Notes: generated by a model not told the origin, from the sequence alone. Shown: positions 25,745-34,876, numbered from the stretch's first letter. The stretch is 64,000 bases of DNA from Nitrospirae bacterium GWF2_44_13 (GCA_001805105.1 MHEE01000014.1:25422-89421); one strand, 5' to 3'. Program-made: numbers and translations.

Positions 25745-27097
25745 TCATAGTGTTTCCCTCAAACTCGAAAAAATCCCTCTTCCACAAAGTATTTCCTTTG
25801 CTTCGCCTATAGTGTAAAACGAGCCTGTAATCAGGAGGAGTTCGGAGTTTTTTGCTGAAGGCTGAGGGCTGAACGCTGAAAGGTTAATTGCCATATCAAT
25901 TGCCTCTTTCACAGTCGGCGCCAGATGGATATTCGTAAATCCCATCCCTGCTGCACACTCTGCAAGTTTCTGCGGTGATGCTGCCCTCTCATAAGCGGGC
26001 GCTGTCAATATAATTTCAGCGGCAAGGGGCAGAAGCGGCGCCATTATCCCTCTTACGTTTTTATCAGACATGATGCCTGCAATCAATATTATTCTCCTGT
26101 ATTTCTTGAAAAAAATTTCCCTAAGCGCATCGGCAAGAATTTTCGCAGCCGAAGGGTTATGCGCCCCGTCAATCAAAATCAGCGGTTCCTTTGAGATGAA
26201 TTCGAGCCTGCCCTGCCATTTTATATTTCCAAGCCCATTTCTGATAGCGTGATGCGTGATGCATGATGCGTGATGCGAAGATTTCTTAGAAACAATTTCA
26301 ATCGTTTTTAGCGCAAGAGACGCATTCAACACCTGATGCCTGCCGGGAAGTGCTATAACCAAATCCTCGAAACAACTATCGCCGTTATAATTAAAAACAC
26401 TTCCACTCGTATCCTCTGACTTTATTGCCACTGAAAAATCCCTTCCATAAATAAAAAGGTCGGCATTCTTTTCTCCGGCTCTCCTTTCAATTACATTCAT
26501 TACAGACAGCTCCTGCGCTGACGTAATAACAGGGACACCATCCTTTATTATCCCTGCCTTTTCTTCTGCAATCGCTGAGATGGTATTGCCGAGAAATTCG
26601 CTGTGGTCATAATTGATACTTGTTATAACAGCTGCCTCAGGCAACAGAACATTTGTTGCATCAAGCCGTCCGCCCATCCCTGTCTCGACTACTGCCCAGT
26701 CAATGTTTTTCCTCTTAAAATACAGCAGCCCCATCGCAGTTACAAACTCAAAGAAAGTAGGATTCAGCTCAGAGCCTTCTATTTTGCTTCTTATCTCTTC
26801 TGTGAGTTCAACTACCTCCCACTCTGTTATCTCTTCATTATTGACCCTGATCCTCTCTGTGAAACTTACAAGATGCGGAGATGTAAACAATCCCGTCCTG
26901 AACCCCGCAGCCTGCAATATTGAAGCTATCATTGCTGATGTAGAGCCTTTCCCGTTTGTCCCTGCAACATGGATAGAGTGAAATTTTTCCTGCGGATTGC
27001 CAAGTAGAGAAAGCAGTTTCACGGTGTTATCAAGCCCCAGCTTGATACCGTGTTTCTGAAGCCCGTAGAGATAATCTATTGCACCGGCGTAACCCAT
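25745..27097 (-). CDS. folC: Bifunctional folylpolyglutamate synthase/dihydrofolate synthase
   Basis: A Mur-ligase-fold enzyme of 450 residues adding glutamate to dihydropteroate and folates. The P-loop HVAGTNGKGST is at about 43-53, followed by GLFTSPHLVSFTERIRVN and the central motif DGAHNPSA. Two short in-frame insertions coincide with period-7 arrays: HHASCITHHA near residue 275 and NLSAFSPQPSAKN near residue 410. Both lie where homologues have surface loops. No Shine-Dalgarno sequence precedes ATG 27097. It follows accD after 90 bases and precedes lptD. Confidence 0.92.
   Translation of the reverse strand: MGYAGAIDYLYGLQKHGIKLGLDNTVKLLSLLGNPQEKFHSIHVAGTNGKGSTSAMIASILQAAGFRTGLFTSPHLVSFTERIRVNNEEITEWEVVELTEEIRSKIEGSELNPTFFEFVTAMGLLYFKRKNIDWAVVETGMGGRLDATNVLLPEAAVITSINYDHSEFLGNTISAIAEEKAGIIKDGVPVITSAQELSVMNVIERRAGEKNADLFIYGRDFSVAIKSEDTSGSVFNYNGDSCFEDLVIALPGRHQVLNASLALKTIEIVSKKSSHHASCITHHAIRNGLGNIKWQGRLEFISKEPLILIDGAHNPSAAKILADALREIFFKKYRRIILIAGIMSDKNVRGIMAPLLPLAAEIILTAPAYERAASPQKLAECAAGMGFTNIHLAPTVKEAIDMAINLSAFSPQPSAKNSELLLITGSFYTIGEAKEILCGRGIFSSLRETL
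25854..25881. repeat. Period-7 array in folC (GCTGAAG class)
   Basis: Four units: GCTGAAG, GCTGAGG, GCTGAAC, GCTGAAA. In frame near the C terminus of FolC. Confidence 0.75.
26249..26276. repeat. Period-7 array in folC (GTGATGC class)
   Basis: Four units: GTGATGC twice, ATGATGC, GTGATGC. In frame in a loop of FolC. Confidence 0.8.
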
Positions 27098-27187
27098 AAG
27101 TGCAATATTTTACATTAAATGAGATAAAAGTAAGAAGAGGGAAATAAAAAAACTTCACAGGCTATAAACTGTTGCGAAGCGAATTTC

Positions 27188-28018
27188 TTACGAAAGGAAT
27201 TCTATGAGTTTTGCGAGAGTCTTTTTCATGTCTTCTCTGCTGACAACCATATCTATCAACCCGTGCTCAAAAAGGAACTCCGCCCTCTGAAAATTATCAG
27301 GGAGCTGCTGTTTCATTGTCTGCTCTATGACACGCGGGCCTGCGAACCCTATCAGGCTTCTCGGCTCAGCAATTATTACGTCTCCGATTGTGGCAAAACT
27401 CGCGGCAACGCCGCCGAATGTCGGGTCGGCAAGAACAGAGATATATGGAATGCCGTTATCCTTGAGCCTTCCTATCGCCGCAGAAACCTTTGCCATCTGC
27501 ATAAGAGAGAATATCCCTTCCTGCATCCTTGCGCCGCCTGACGATGCAATGCTTATTAATGGTATCCTTTTTTCAAGCGCTGTTTCTGCAGCCCTTGTAA
27601 TTTTTTCTCCGACAACAGAACCCATGCTTCCGCCCATGAACGAGAAATCCATCACGGTAAGGATAACAGGAAAACCGTTTACCGCTGCCTCGCCTGAGAC
27701 AACAGCTTCAGAAAGACTGCTCTTGTTCCGGTTTGCCTGCAGCCTTTCAGGATACGTAAGAGAATCTTTAAAGTTCAGCGGATCTCCTGAACACATATCT
27801 GCGTCAAACTCCGCAAAACTTCCTGTGTCCGCAAGAAGCCCAATTCTTTCTTTAGCGCTTATTCTGAAATGGTAATCACACTTCGGACAGACTTTAAGAT
27901 TCTTGTCTATCTCTTTTTTGTAAACAATCTCTTTGCAGTTATCGCACTTTACCCAGAGGCCTTCAGGTATCTTTACCTTTTTCTGCAGTTTTGGTTCTTT
28001 TAATTTTTTAAACCACAT
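27188..28018 (-). CDS. accD: Acetyl-CoA carboxylase carboxyltransferase subunit beta
   Basis: The 276-residue beta subunit of the carboxyltransferase that makes malonyl-CoA for fatty acid synthesis. It has an N-terminal zinc ribbon (CDNC at about 26-29 and CPKC at about 45-48) and a crotonase-like core with SGGARMQEGIFSLMQMAK and the oxyanion-hole glycines. The ATG touches the stop of the preceding metallo-beta-lactamase gene, so they are cotranslated. accA is not in the window. Confidence 0.94.
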   Translation of the reverse strand: MWFKKLKEPKLQKKVKIPEGLWVKCDNCKEIVYKKEIDKNLKVCPKCDYHFRISAKERIGLLADTGSFAEFDADMCSGDPLNFKDSLTYPERLQANRNKSSLSEAVVSGEAAVNGFPVILTVMDFSFMGGSMGSVVGEKITRAAETALEKRIPLISIASSGGARMQEGIFSLMQMAKVSAAIGRLKDNGIPYISVLADPTFGGVAASFATIGDVIIAEPRSLIGFAGPRVIEQTMKQQLPDNFQRAEFLFEHGLIDMVVSREDMKKTLAKLIEFLS

Positions 28019-28785
28019 TAGATATTTATAACCTCGCCGTCTTTAAGCAGCCTGATATTGGGAATTCCGAGCTTCTTAATCTCGGACCTTATGGTTTTGA
28101 GATGCTGCGGCTTAGGATGCGTTATCAGTATTTTGTCAGGAGGCATCTTTATCTTATCCAGCTCTTTCCTGAGAAGCTTTGGAGTTAAATGCCCTGTCTC
28201 AAGAGCCAGAGCCTCCATTTTGTTTGGAAAAGAGACTTCTATTATGGCACGGTCTATCTTTGCTCTGCCTGCTTCCTTCCATATAGCATGTGTCGGCCCT
28301 GTATCGCCTGTATAAAGGAGTCTCTTGCCTCTTCTGTCCTGAATTATATAACCTGTTGCAGGAACCGAATGGTTGACTCTGTATGCGGTAATTTTATAGC
28401 CGTTAATTTCTATCTGCTTGCCGGGCTTCACCTCTAAAAATTTTATTACAGCCTTTTCAACATTCGGTATCATTGTGAAATCAGGCCATATCTTATTATT
28501 TAAGAGATTGTTTTTCAGCGACTTCAAAACCGGCGCAATCCCTATCACCGTGACATTGTGCCTCTTGTTTTTTATAATTATGTTATCCGCAAGGAAAGGT
28601 ATTCCTCTTATATGGTCAAGATGAGCATGGGAAACAACAATATGCCGTATCTTCCACTGGGCATTCTCAGAGAGGGAAGCTCCGATGGTCCCGGCATCAA
28701 GCAATATTTTTCCGTCAATCAAGAAACCCGGAGGGTTAAACCCCGGAAATTCTGCTCCTGAACATCCGAGAACTTCTATTTTCAT
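28018..28785 (-). CDS. Metallo-beta-lactamase-fold phosphodiesterase (class II cyclic nucleotide PDE-like)
   Basis: A 255-residue MBL-fold hydrolase. The metal motif is SHAHLDHIRGIPFLADN (HxHxDH), with further ligands in YTGDTGPTH and the C-terminal ITHPKPQH. The phrase HLDHIRGIP is typical of class II cyclic nucleotide phosphodiesterases, and related folds act on RNA or other phosphodiesters, so substrate is open. ATG 28785 overlaps the stop of the upstream HD-GYP gene (ATGA) and has GGAG nine bases upstream. Coupling to a c-di-GMP-type phosphodiesterase suggests a shared nucleotide theme, which is inference. Confidence 0.78.
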   Translation of the reverse strand: MKIEVLGCSGAEFPGFNPPGFLIDGKILLDAGTIGASLSENAQWKIRHIVVSHAHLDHIRGIPFLADNIIIKNKRHNVTVIGIAPVLKSLKNNLLNNKIWPDFTMIPNVEKAVIKFLEVKPGKQIEINGYKITAYRVNHSVPATGYIIQDRRGKRLLYTGDTGPTHAIWKEAGRAKIDRAIIEVSFPNKMEALALETGHLTPKLLRKELDKIKMPPDKILITHPKPQHLKTIRSEIKKLGIPNIRLLKDGEVINI

Positions 28786-29876
28786 AGCACAATCTCCATT
28801 TCTCTCCACGCTTTTAAAAATGCATTTACAACCGAAGGGTCAAACTGCCTGCCCGCATGTTTTTTTAATTCAGCAAATGCATCATCTGCAGTGCGCGCTT
28901 TTCTGTACGGCCTGTCAGTTGTCATGGCGTCAAATGTGTCGGCAACCGCAATAATCCGCGCTGCTAAGGGTATATCGTTATCTTTTAGACCGTCAGGATA
29001 TCCTGTCCCGTCATATTTCTCGTGGTGTCCCCTCATACCCGGAATAACATCCTTCAGTTGCTTAACATGACTGAGTATCTCTGAGCCGTATTTGGGATGC
29101 AGATTCATTGCCTCAATTTCTCCACCTTCAAGCTTGCCGTCTTTTAGAAGAACGTTGTCTCTTACCCCTATCTTCCCGATGTCATGGAGTATAGCAGAAA
29201 GTTTTAAATTTTCAAGCTCTGCCCTGCTAAGCCCGAGCATGCGTCCTATAGCAAGACTGTAGTTCATAACCCTTTTTGTGTGGCCTCCTGTGTAAGGGTC
29301 TCTTTTTTCAATGGTCTCTGCAAGCGCCTGGGCTGTCCCGTAAAATGTATCTTTAAGTTCCTGATAAAGGTTTGCATTTTCTATCGCAACAGCCACCTGA
29401 TTTGCAAGCGCGCACAGTATCTCCAGGTCCTCATTATCAAAACTCCCTGCCTTTTTGTTTATTGTCTGGAGCGCTCCGAGAATCTCCTCTTTTGTTTTTA
29501 CGGGCACACATATCATGTTTCTTGTAAAGAATTCGCTTCTGTCATCTGCGCCCCTGAAAAACCTCGGGTCTGACTGAACATCATGCACTATGACAGGCTT
29601 CCCCTTTTCAACAACCCAGCCGGCTATGCCCTCGCCTTTTTTAAGCCGTATCTCTTTGACCTTCTCTCCCTTGTCTCCAAGAGCAACTTCAAAAAAAAGC
29701 TCGCTGTTTTCCTTGTCCTTGAGAATGAGGCTGCCCGCTTCAGCATTCACAAGCCGCGTTGCCGCCTCAATCGCCCGGATTCTAACTTCACGCGTATCAA
29801 GCGTGGAAATTACCAGAGATGTAAGCTCCATAAGCGTATTAAGCTGTGCCGGTTTTCTGTCGGAGACCCCGTTCAT
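28782..29876 (-). CDS. GAF-HD-GYP protein, probable cyclic di-GMP phosphodiesterase
   Basis: A 364-residue cytoplasmic signalling enzyme. A GAF domain (about 12-165, with RLKKGEGIAGWVVEKG) precedes an HD-GYP domain (about 175-355). The metal and substrate motifs are visible: HDIGKIGV, KYGSEIL preceded by HP, and GHHEKYDGTGYPDGL, which is the GYP signature with all catalytic residues. It should hydrolyse c-di-GMP in response to a ligand on GAF. It is embedded between trpA (4-base overlap) and the MBL phosphodiesterase (4-base overlap), an unusual operon position. Regulating the nearby pilus ATPase is one possibility. Confidence 0.92.
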   Translation of the reverse strand: MNGVSDRKPAQLNTLMELTSLVISTLDTREVRIRAIEAATRLVNAEAGSLILKDKENSELFFEVALGDKGEKVKEIRLKKGEGIAGWVVEKGKPVIVHDVQSDPRFFRGADDRSEFFTRNMICVPVKTKEEILGALQTINKKAGSFDNEDLEILCALANQVAVAIENANLYQELKDTFYGTAQALAETIEKRDPYTGGHTKRVMNYSLAIGRMLGLSRAELENLKLSAILHDIGKIGVRDNVLLKDGKLEGGEIEAMNLHPKYGSEILSHVKQLKDVIPGMRGHHEKYDGTGYPDGLKDNDIPLAARIIAVADTFDAMTTDRPYRKARTADDAFAELKKHAGRQFDPSVVNAFLKAWREMEIVL

Positions 29877-30652
29877 TTGATTGCCTCTCTTAATTTAAGA
29901 AGAAAATTTCTGAATTCTCCGTTCAAACCTTCTTGAGCTTTTTTAACTATCGCGCTTCCGATAATCACGCCGTCAGAGATGCCTGCCACTGCCTTAGCTT
30001 CATCAGGCGTAGAAACGCCGAATCCTACGGCAACAGGTTTATCCGTAATCCTGCGGATGTCATTTATTGATGTCTCAATAGAGCCGTCAAGTAAAAGTTG
30101 AGCGCCGGTAATGCCGGTTATTGAAACATAATATATAAAACCCCTTGATGCGCCTGCAACCTTTTTTATTCTGTCTGCTGTTGATGTCGGCGCAAGAAGA
30201 AAGATTGCAGCCATTGCAGTATTTTTAGCAAGTTTTGTAAACTCTCCCGCTTCATCAGGCGGAAGGTCAGGTATTATGACGCCGTCAACACCCGCATCTT
30301 TTGCATCCGCGAGAAATCTCCCTTCACCGTATTTAAAAATCGGATTGTAATATGTCATTAATACAAGAGGAATTTTTGTTTTTTGTCTTAAATCTTTAAC
30401 AAAAGCAATTGCCTTTTTTAAAGTAACCCCATTTTTCAATGCCCTCTCCGCCGCCCTCTGGATTGTCGGACCGTCCGCGAGAGGGTCTGTGAAAGGAACG
30501 CCGAGTTCAACAATATCTGCGCCGCACTCCTCAAACATGAGGACAATCTCTTTTGTCTTCTCAAGAGAAGGATCCCCTGCCATTATATAAGGGATGAATG
30601 CTTTTTTATTCCGGGCCTTTAACCCTTTGAATAGCTTTTCTATCCTATTCAC
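29873..30652 (-). CDS. trpA: Tryptophan synthase alpha subunit
   Basis: A TIM-barrel lyase of 259 residues cleaving indole-3-glycerol phosphate to indole for TrpB. The signature [20 protein letters not shown] is complete, with catalytic Glu in VELG and Asp in FTDP. The phosphate loop [10 protein letters not shown] and GVIIGSAIV follow. It overlaps trpB by four bases upstream and the HD-GYP gene by four bases downstream. Confidence 0.96.
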   Translation of the reverse strand: MNRIEKLFKGLKARNKKAFIPYIMAGDPSLEKTKEIVLMFEECGADIVELGVPFTDPLADGPTIQRAAERALKNGVTLKKAIAFVKDLRQKTKIPLVLMTYYNPIFKYGEGRFLADAKDAGVDGVIIPDLPPDEAGEFTKLAKNTAMAAIFLLAPTSTADRIKKVAGASRGFIYYVSITGITGAQLLLDGSIETSINDIRRITDKPVAVGFGVSTPDEAKAVAGISDGVIIGSAIVKKAQEGLNGEFRNFLLKLREAIK

Positions 30653-31824
30653 AGTTCTATCCCTTTGATATTTGCTACGTGCTGAACGTCTTTGTCCCCT
30701 CTTCCCGAAAGATTTATAATGATGATCTTATCCTTTGAGAGTTTAGGCGCGAGCTTAACTGCTTCTGCAAGCGCATGCGCAGATTCAAGAGCTGGAATTA
30801 TACCTTCTTTTTTTGAAAGAAGTTCAAATGCAGCCAATGCCTCATCGTCTGTTGCATATGTATACTGAACTCTTCCGTTATCTCTCAGATAAGGATGCTC
30901 AGGCCCTATGGATGCATAGTCAAGCCCCGCTGAAACAGAATGGGTTCCAAGCACATTGCCGTCATCATCCTGAAGGAGATAGGTCTTGCATCCTTGAAAT
31001 ACGCCTACAGAACCGCCTGCAAATCTCGCCGCATGCTCGCCTGTATCTATGCCCTTGCCTCCGGCTTCTACGCCAATCATTTTTATGTCATCGCCAAGGA
31101 ATTCATGGAACAACCCCATTGCATTGCTTCCGCCCCCGACACAGGCAATCAGGTAATCAGGCAGTCTTCCTGCTGCCTGAAGTATTTGCCTCTTAGCTTC
31201 CTTGCCTATAATTGATTGAAAATCCCTCACCATTGACGGAAACGGATGGGGGCCGAATACCGTGCCTAATATGTAATGCGTAGTCCTTACATTTGTTGTC
31301 CAGTCTCTCAGAGATTCATTTATTGCATCTTTCAATGTCTGCGAACCAATAGCTACTTCTATAACCCGCGCGCCCAAAAGCCTCATTCTGAAAACATTCA
31401 ATGCCTGTCTTTTCATGTCCTGAGTGCCCATGTAAACATCACATTCAAGGCCGATAAGCGCAGCGCCCGTGGCAGTTGCAACTCCATGCTGTCCGGCGCC
31501 CGTTTCAGCGATGACTCTTTTTTTGCCGATTCGTTTTGCAAGAAGCGCCTGCCCCAGCGCATTGTTTATCTTGTGAGCGCCTGTGTGAGCCAAGTCTTCC
31601 CTTTTAAGATATATCTTTGCTCCTCCGAGATGTTCCGTAAATCTCTTTGCAAGGTACAGCGCAGTTGGTCTTCCTATATATGTTTTCTGGAGGTCTGCAA
31701 GCTCTTTCTGAAAATCTTTATCTTTCCTGTATCTACTATATGCTTCTTCAAGTTCAATGAGCGCAGGCATCAATGTCTCGGGAACAAATCTTCCGCCATA
31801 CTGTCCGAAATAACCTTTCTTCAT
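30649..31824 (-). CDS. trpB: Tryptophan synthase beta subunit
   Basis: A PLP enzyme of 391 residues joining indole and serine to tryptophan. The PLP lysine sits in [18 protein letters not shown], the allosteric segment [12 protein letters not shown] follows, and the phosphate loop is [10 protein letters not shown]. The C-terminal SGRGDKDV is typical of TrpB1. Other trp genes (trpE, D, C, F) are not adjacent, so the pathway is split. It overlaps a zinc ribbon gene upstream by four bases. Confidence 0.96.
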   Translation of the reverse strand: MKKGYFGQYGGRFVPETLMPALIELEEAYSRYRKDKDFQKELADLQKTYIGRPTALYLAKRFTEHLGGAKIYLKREDLAHTGAHKINNALGQALLAKRIGKKRVIAETGAGQHGVATATGAALIGLECDVYMGTQDMKRQALNVFRMRLLGARVIEVAIGSQTLKDAINESLRDWTTNVRTTHYILGTVFGPHPFPSMVRDFQSIIGKEAKRQILQAAGRLPDYLIACVGGGSNAMGLFHEFLGDDIKMIGVEAGGKGIDTGEHAARFAGGSVGVFQGCKTYLLQDDDGNVLGTHSVSAGLDYASIGPEHPYLRDNGRVQYTYATDDEALAAFELLSKKEGIIPALESAHALAEAVKLAPKLSKDKIIIINLSGRGDKDVQHVANIKGIEL

Positions 31825-32036
31825 CTATTTATCCTCTTATGATACTTGCCTGTGAGTCTGTCGCTGGAGCCTGAAAAGGGACTCACCTGGGTCCCTTCAG
31901 GAATAAACTCGCCGCATTTGCAATTCCATCCGCCTCCATCCGCAGCCTTAGCTTTATCAAGCTCTCTACCGCAAACAGGGCAGAGAGGTTTTATATCGTC
32001 CATCGTAACAGATGTTTTTTCAGGATTTTTTCCCAT
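31821..32036 (-). CDS. Small zinc ribbon protein leading the trpBA operon
   Basis: A 71-residue protein with one predicted zinc ribbon, [12 protein letters not shown] then WNCKCGEF, giving four cysteines. The rest is polar. I do not recognise a function. It overlaps trpB by four bases and has its own near-leaderless promoter (TGCTATAAT at 32048-32056), so it is the first gene of the trp transcript. It could be a regulator or simply a small metal protein. Confidence 0.65.
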   Translation of the reverse strand: MGKNPEKTSVTMDDIKPLCPVCGRELDKAKAADGGGWNCKCGEFIPEGTQVSPFSGSSDRLTGKYHKRINR

Positions 32037-32047
32037 TTCAGAGAAAT

Positions 32048-32056
32048 ATTATAGCA
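32048..32056 (-). promoter_or_regulatory. Extended -10 promoter of the zinc ribbon-trpBA operon
   Basis: On the minus strand TGC followed by a perfect TATAAT. The start codon at 32036 is 11 bases after the -10, so the 5' leader would be only about five bases. No TTGACA-like -35 is seen. Confidence 0.55.
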
Positions 32057-32145
32057 CATTGCGGCTTACTGCTATATGAGAAATATATGGTTTACGCCCT
32101 CTGTTCTCTGGCCCTGCGAATAGTTTCTTTTTTAAGCGGTTGTTG

Positions 32146-32166
32146 TTTCTAATTTCTAATTTTCTA
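32146..32166. repeat. Short period-7 array in an intergenic spacer
   Basis: TTTCTAA twice followed by TTTTCTA. The surrounding 160 bases (32037-32198) hold only this and the trp promoter. Confidence 0.4.
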
Positions 32167-32198
32167 TTTAGTTTCATCTACAGCGAGACTAAAGGTAA

Positions 32199-32591
32199 TT
32201 AGAAGCATTTTTGCTTTCCTGCTCCATGACTGGTGCTGTTTTTAATAGAAATTACTTTTCCACCTGATACTTCAATGATTTTATTAAAACTCCCTTGCCC
32301 ACAGTTATAAAACCATTTATCAACTGATTCAGTAACGGCAGCAAAAGAGCCCGTTGTTATTAAATTTGGACTCTTTTTTTGGGTTTTGCTTTGAAAGACT
32401 CCTCCTGTTTTATCGTATGCTTTTGCCGTATAATCTGGCTCGCCACATTTCTTTATAAGGTCAAATACTGCATCATTCTCGCATACTAAATCAGAGCCGC
32501 CATCATTGAGGCACCTTATACACTCTGCCTTAACCGCAGATGAAGTCAAAATAAAAATCAAAAAAGACACAAAACCTAAAATAGTTTTCAT
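32199..32591 (-). CDS. Secreted DUF2845-like protein
   Basis: A 130-residue exported protein. A signal peptide (MKTILGFVSFLIFILTSSAV, cleavage near KAE) is followed by CIRCLNDG, then KKCGEPDYTAKAYDK, the C-G-E-P motif of DUF2845-like periplasmic proteins, and a C-terminal GKVISI strand. Several cysteines suggest disulfides. ATG 32591 is chosen at the signal peptide; the frame runs further upstream into a terminator. Function unknown. Confidence 0.65.
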   Translation of the reverse strand: MKTILGFVSFLIFILTSSAVKAECIRCLNDGGSDLVCENDAVFDLIKKCGEPDYTAKAYDKTGGVFQSKTQKKSPNLITTGSFAAVTESVDKWFYNCGQGSFNKIIEVSGGKVISIKNSTSHGAGKQKCF

Positions 32592-32654
32592 AACTTGCCT
32601 CCGTATGATTTTACTTAATTCAATTATACACAATTTGCCGCAATCCAGCCTCAC

Positions 32655-32696
32655 AGAAAAACAGAGGGGCAAGGCTCTCAAGAGCCTTGCCCCTCT
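32655..32696 (-). terminator. Rho-independent terminator after the SIMPL gene
   Basis: A 16-base perfect stem (32663-32678 with 32681-32696, loop of 2) followed on the minus strand by a T-run (32657-32661). It ends the transcript of the gene at 32728-33426. Confidence 0.85.
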
Positions 32697-32727
32697 GAAC
32701 TTGTCACCTGCCGTTGCGAATTCCGTT

Positions 32728-33426
32728 TTAACTGGGTATTAACTCAAAATTTACGCTATATTTCAGATAAACAATCCTTTCATTACCTTTCAATTCTATA
32801 TTAATGTCATCATCTGAGCCACCTCTCGAAGGAGCATAACATCTAATAGTGCTCCAATCGTTATCTCCATAGTTACCAGCGCCCATGGATTCTTTCGCAA
32901 ATTCCTGAATTTCCAATGGTTTCCCGACTTTCATCCCCAGACTGGCGGCCAAACTCTCTGCTTTTTCAAGAGCATTCTTGCAAGCTAACTCCCTTGCTTT
33001 TAAAATATCCTTAGCCTTTGATTTAAAAATCGGGGTTCTCTCGTCAATTCTTATTGATATTCTTTTGTCCTTCTTGTTTAACCACTCTGCTTTTTCTAAA
33101 GCCTTATAAGCTTTATACCTGTCACCTGTCCTGATGGTAACCTTATGAGAAACAATAATCCCCTTTTTATCCTTTTTCTCCAGTTTCCACCATGGAGTAT
33201 AAGCGTCTGTGCCGGCATAAAACAGTTGTTTCTTCGGTATGCCTTCGTCAATAAGGAATTTAATTAACTTGTTCTTGTATTCACCGGCCTTGGCTAATAT
33301 AGGATCGCCCTTCTTGGCAGCCTGAATATTGAGTATAATGTCAATAAACCATGTTTCCGGGTACTCAAAATAATACGCCTCGCCGACAACTCCGATGTAA
33401 TTCTTAGACACTTTCATACCCTCCAT
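32728..33426 (-). CDS. SIMPL (DUF541) domain protein
   Basis: A 232-residue protein matching the SIMPL domain: GVVGEAYYFEYPETW at the start, VTIRTGDRYKAYKALEKAEW in the middle, and the helix ARELACKNALEKAESLAASLG before GKPLEIQEFA. Most SIMPL proteins are exported, but no signal peptide is visible, so it may be cytoplasmic. ATG 33426 is the longest start; an in-frame ATG at 33417 has GGAGG too close. It is followed by a strong terminator and is transcribed alone. Function unknown. Confidence 0.7.
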   Translation of the reverse strand: MEGMKVSKNYIGVVGEAYYFEYPETWFIDIILNIQAAKKGDPILAKAGEYKNKLIKFLIDEGIPKKQLFYAGTDAYTPWWKLEKKDKKGIIVSHKVTIRTGDRYKAYKALEKAEWLNKKDKRISIRIDERTPIFKSKAKDILKARELACKNALEKAESLAASLGMKVGKPLEIQEFAKESMGAGNYGDNDWSTIRCYAPSRGGSDDDINIELKGNERIVYLKYSVNFELIPS

Positions 33427-33503
33427 GCTTTTTTAATCAATCCGCAAAAGCGGAATATGTGCCCTAATTTCATTTCACTAGTTCCATAAGTATATGTGCA
33501 TAT

Positions 33504-34007
33504 TCATTTTAAATTCTCCCTTTCATTGTCTGAATCTGAGCCTGATTCTGGAAACTTTTCTAGTTTTTTGATTAATTCTTTAATTTCCTCTTTTGTTTTT
33601 CCCTTTAGCAGTAGCAGAATTCCCTCTTCTTGTTGTTTCTCAGACAGCGATTCCCATCTTGCATTTTCCTTAAGCTTTAAAACAGTCTCCTGCCAAGACT
33701 TCATTTCGATATTATCATCCAAGCCGGAATCTACATACTCATTTAGAACATTGCTCCAATAATCGATAATTTCATATGGGCAATCAATTGGACTGGCCAT
33801 TATTTTATTTATTTCTAAAGCGATACGTTTCTTTAAAGTCAAAAATAAGTTCGTTGCTATTCTCTTATTTTGTTCATCATAATTACCATTTTTAATATCA
33901 TCTATATACGAAAGAAAATCAGCAAGGTAGCTTAGCCCTTTTAGAGTATTACTATGATCTTCAAATTTATCTAACAAATAGTGTATCCGATCTATCTCGG
34001 TTGGCAT
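33504..34007 (-). CDS. Hypothetical helical protein, third gene of the RHH-like operon
   Basis: A 167-residue acidic, helical protein (IHYLLDKFEDHSNTLKGL, later SLSEKQQEEGILLLLKGK) that I do not recognise. It has no signal or membrane segment. GGAG lies six bases before its ATG. It begins nine bases after the DUF4258-like gene and ends the three-gene accessory operon. Composition is AT-rich compared with flanking housekeeping genes, consistent with transferred DNA. Confidence 0.6.
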   Translation of the reverse strand: MPTEIDRIHYLLDKFEDHSNTLKGLSYLADFLSYIDDIKNGNYDEQNKRIATNLFLTLKKRIALEINKIMASPIDCPYEIIDYWSNVLNEYVDSGLDDNIEMKSWQETVLKLKENARWESLSEKQQEEGILLLLKGKTKEEIKELIKKLEKFPESGSDSDNERENLK

Positions 34008-34016
34008 TTCATTCTC

Positions 34017-34277
34017 CTACCGTATTTTATGATAAGTTGTTATTACTTCGTTATCGTCTTCGTCTATAATTATTGCTTTCCCCTCAAGCCTATCAAGACT
34101 TTGAATGCATTTTTTCAAAACTTCAATTGCTTCTTGCTTATCCTTTCTCGATATGAAATATTCGCAAACACCTCCTGGCTTCGTGACTTTAGTACCTAAA
34201 GACTTTATTATCTCAATACTCGTTTCTTTTACTCCTCTCTGTTTACAGCGTACTAAACAATGCTGAGTTAGATTCAC
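34017..34277 (-). CDS. DUF4258-like small protein, second gene of the RHH-like operon
   Basis: An 86-residue protein: LTQHCLVRCKQRGVKETSIE, then IKSLGTKVTKPGGVCEYFI, and a C-terminal GKAIIIDEDDNEVITTYH strand. The order (R..QRG helix, then strands, TYH end) resembles DUF4258-type proteins, some of which act as toxins. Start is GTG 34277 with GGAGGGG three bases before it. It lies 14 bases after the gene for a ribbon-helix-helix-like protein, the usual antitoxin-first order. Function not proven. Confidence 0.6.
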   Translation of the reverse strand: MNLTQHCLVRCKQRGVKETSIEIIKSLGTKVTKPGGVCEYFISRKDKQEAIEVLKKCIQSLDRLEGKAIIIDEDDNEVITTYHKIR

Positions 34278-34291
34278 TTGCCCCTCCTTTT

Positions 34292-34876
34292 CTATGGTTC
34301 GATTGGTGTTCCTTCAGATAAAAATTCATTTATTGCCTCTGAAATCTCCATGAGATGATGTGTGATCCAATAGTATCTTGATACTATTGGATCATTACGC
34401 CCTAATTTCTCTATAAGCTTTTTTTCTACTTCGTCTGCATGCTCAGCGAATGGATTGATAAGTTCATCCAGAGCTTCAAGATACTTCTCTTTTTTACTTG
34501 TAGTCTCCTTATCCACAATAAGCAAAAGAATTTTGACAATTGCGTCTATGAATTGGTCTCGTGGGATTCTATTCTTATTTGCATGGTCTGTTATCTTTGA
34601 AAGCGTGTTTTTTCTAATAATATATGTTTTGCGTATTGTCTCGCCTTCCTTATTAGTGACCTCTGGAAAGCTTTCTATTTTTTCTTCTATAAATTCATAA
34701 GCGTTAAACGCCATATCAAAAATGTCAGCTATTTTCTCGCCTTGCAATTTTGATAGTTTTTTAATTGCCTCATGTCCTTTTCTGGTGAACCTAAGGGTCG
34801 TACGCAATAATTGTTGTTTTTCCGGAAACTTAAACCCTTCAACTGCTTCTTTGATTAATGCTTCTTTCGTTTTCAT
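34292..34876 (-). CDS. Putative double ribbon-helix-helix regulator, first gene of the accessory operon
   Basis: A 194-residue protein with two segments of ribbon-helix-helix shape: LLRTTLRFTRKGHEAIKKLS with GEKIADIFDMA (about 23-57), and RKTYIIRKNTLSKITDHANK with IPRDQFIDAIV (about 82-112). A helical C terminus follows. RHH proteins bind palindromes and often repress their own operons. A TTGACA-N17-TATTAT promoter lies upstream with an ATAGTAT-type inverted repeat between the boxes, and the gene itself contains a 32-base perfect palindrome with the same core. GGAGG four bases before ATG 34876 fixes the start. No family name is secure. Confidence 0.55.
   Translation of the reverse strand: MKTKEALIKEAVEGFKFPEKQQLLRTTLRFTRKGHEAIKKLSKLQGEKIADIFDMAFNAYEFIEEKIESFPEVTNKEGETIRKTYIIRKNTLSKITDHANKNRIPRDQFIDAIVKILLLIVDKETTSKKEKYLEALDELINPFAEHADEVEKKLIEKLGRNDPIVSRYYWITHHLMEISEAINEFLSEGTPIEP
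34363..34394. repeat. 32-base perfect palindrome inside the RHH-like gene
   Basis: TGATCCAATAGTATC (34363-34377), TT, GATACTATTGGATCA (34380-34394). It is a 15-base perfect stem in coding sequence near the 3' end of the gene. Its ATAGTAT core also occurs in the promoter region at 34907-34926. Confidence 0.8.

Noticed and set aside
25689..25787. Longer LptD start at 25787 or 25748
   Set aside because: It would put over 30 polar residues before the signal peptide and overlap folC; ATG 25688 has a strong Shine-Dalgarno sequence.
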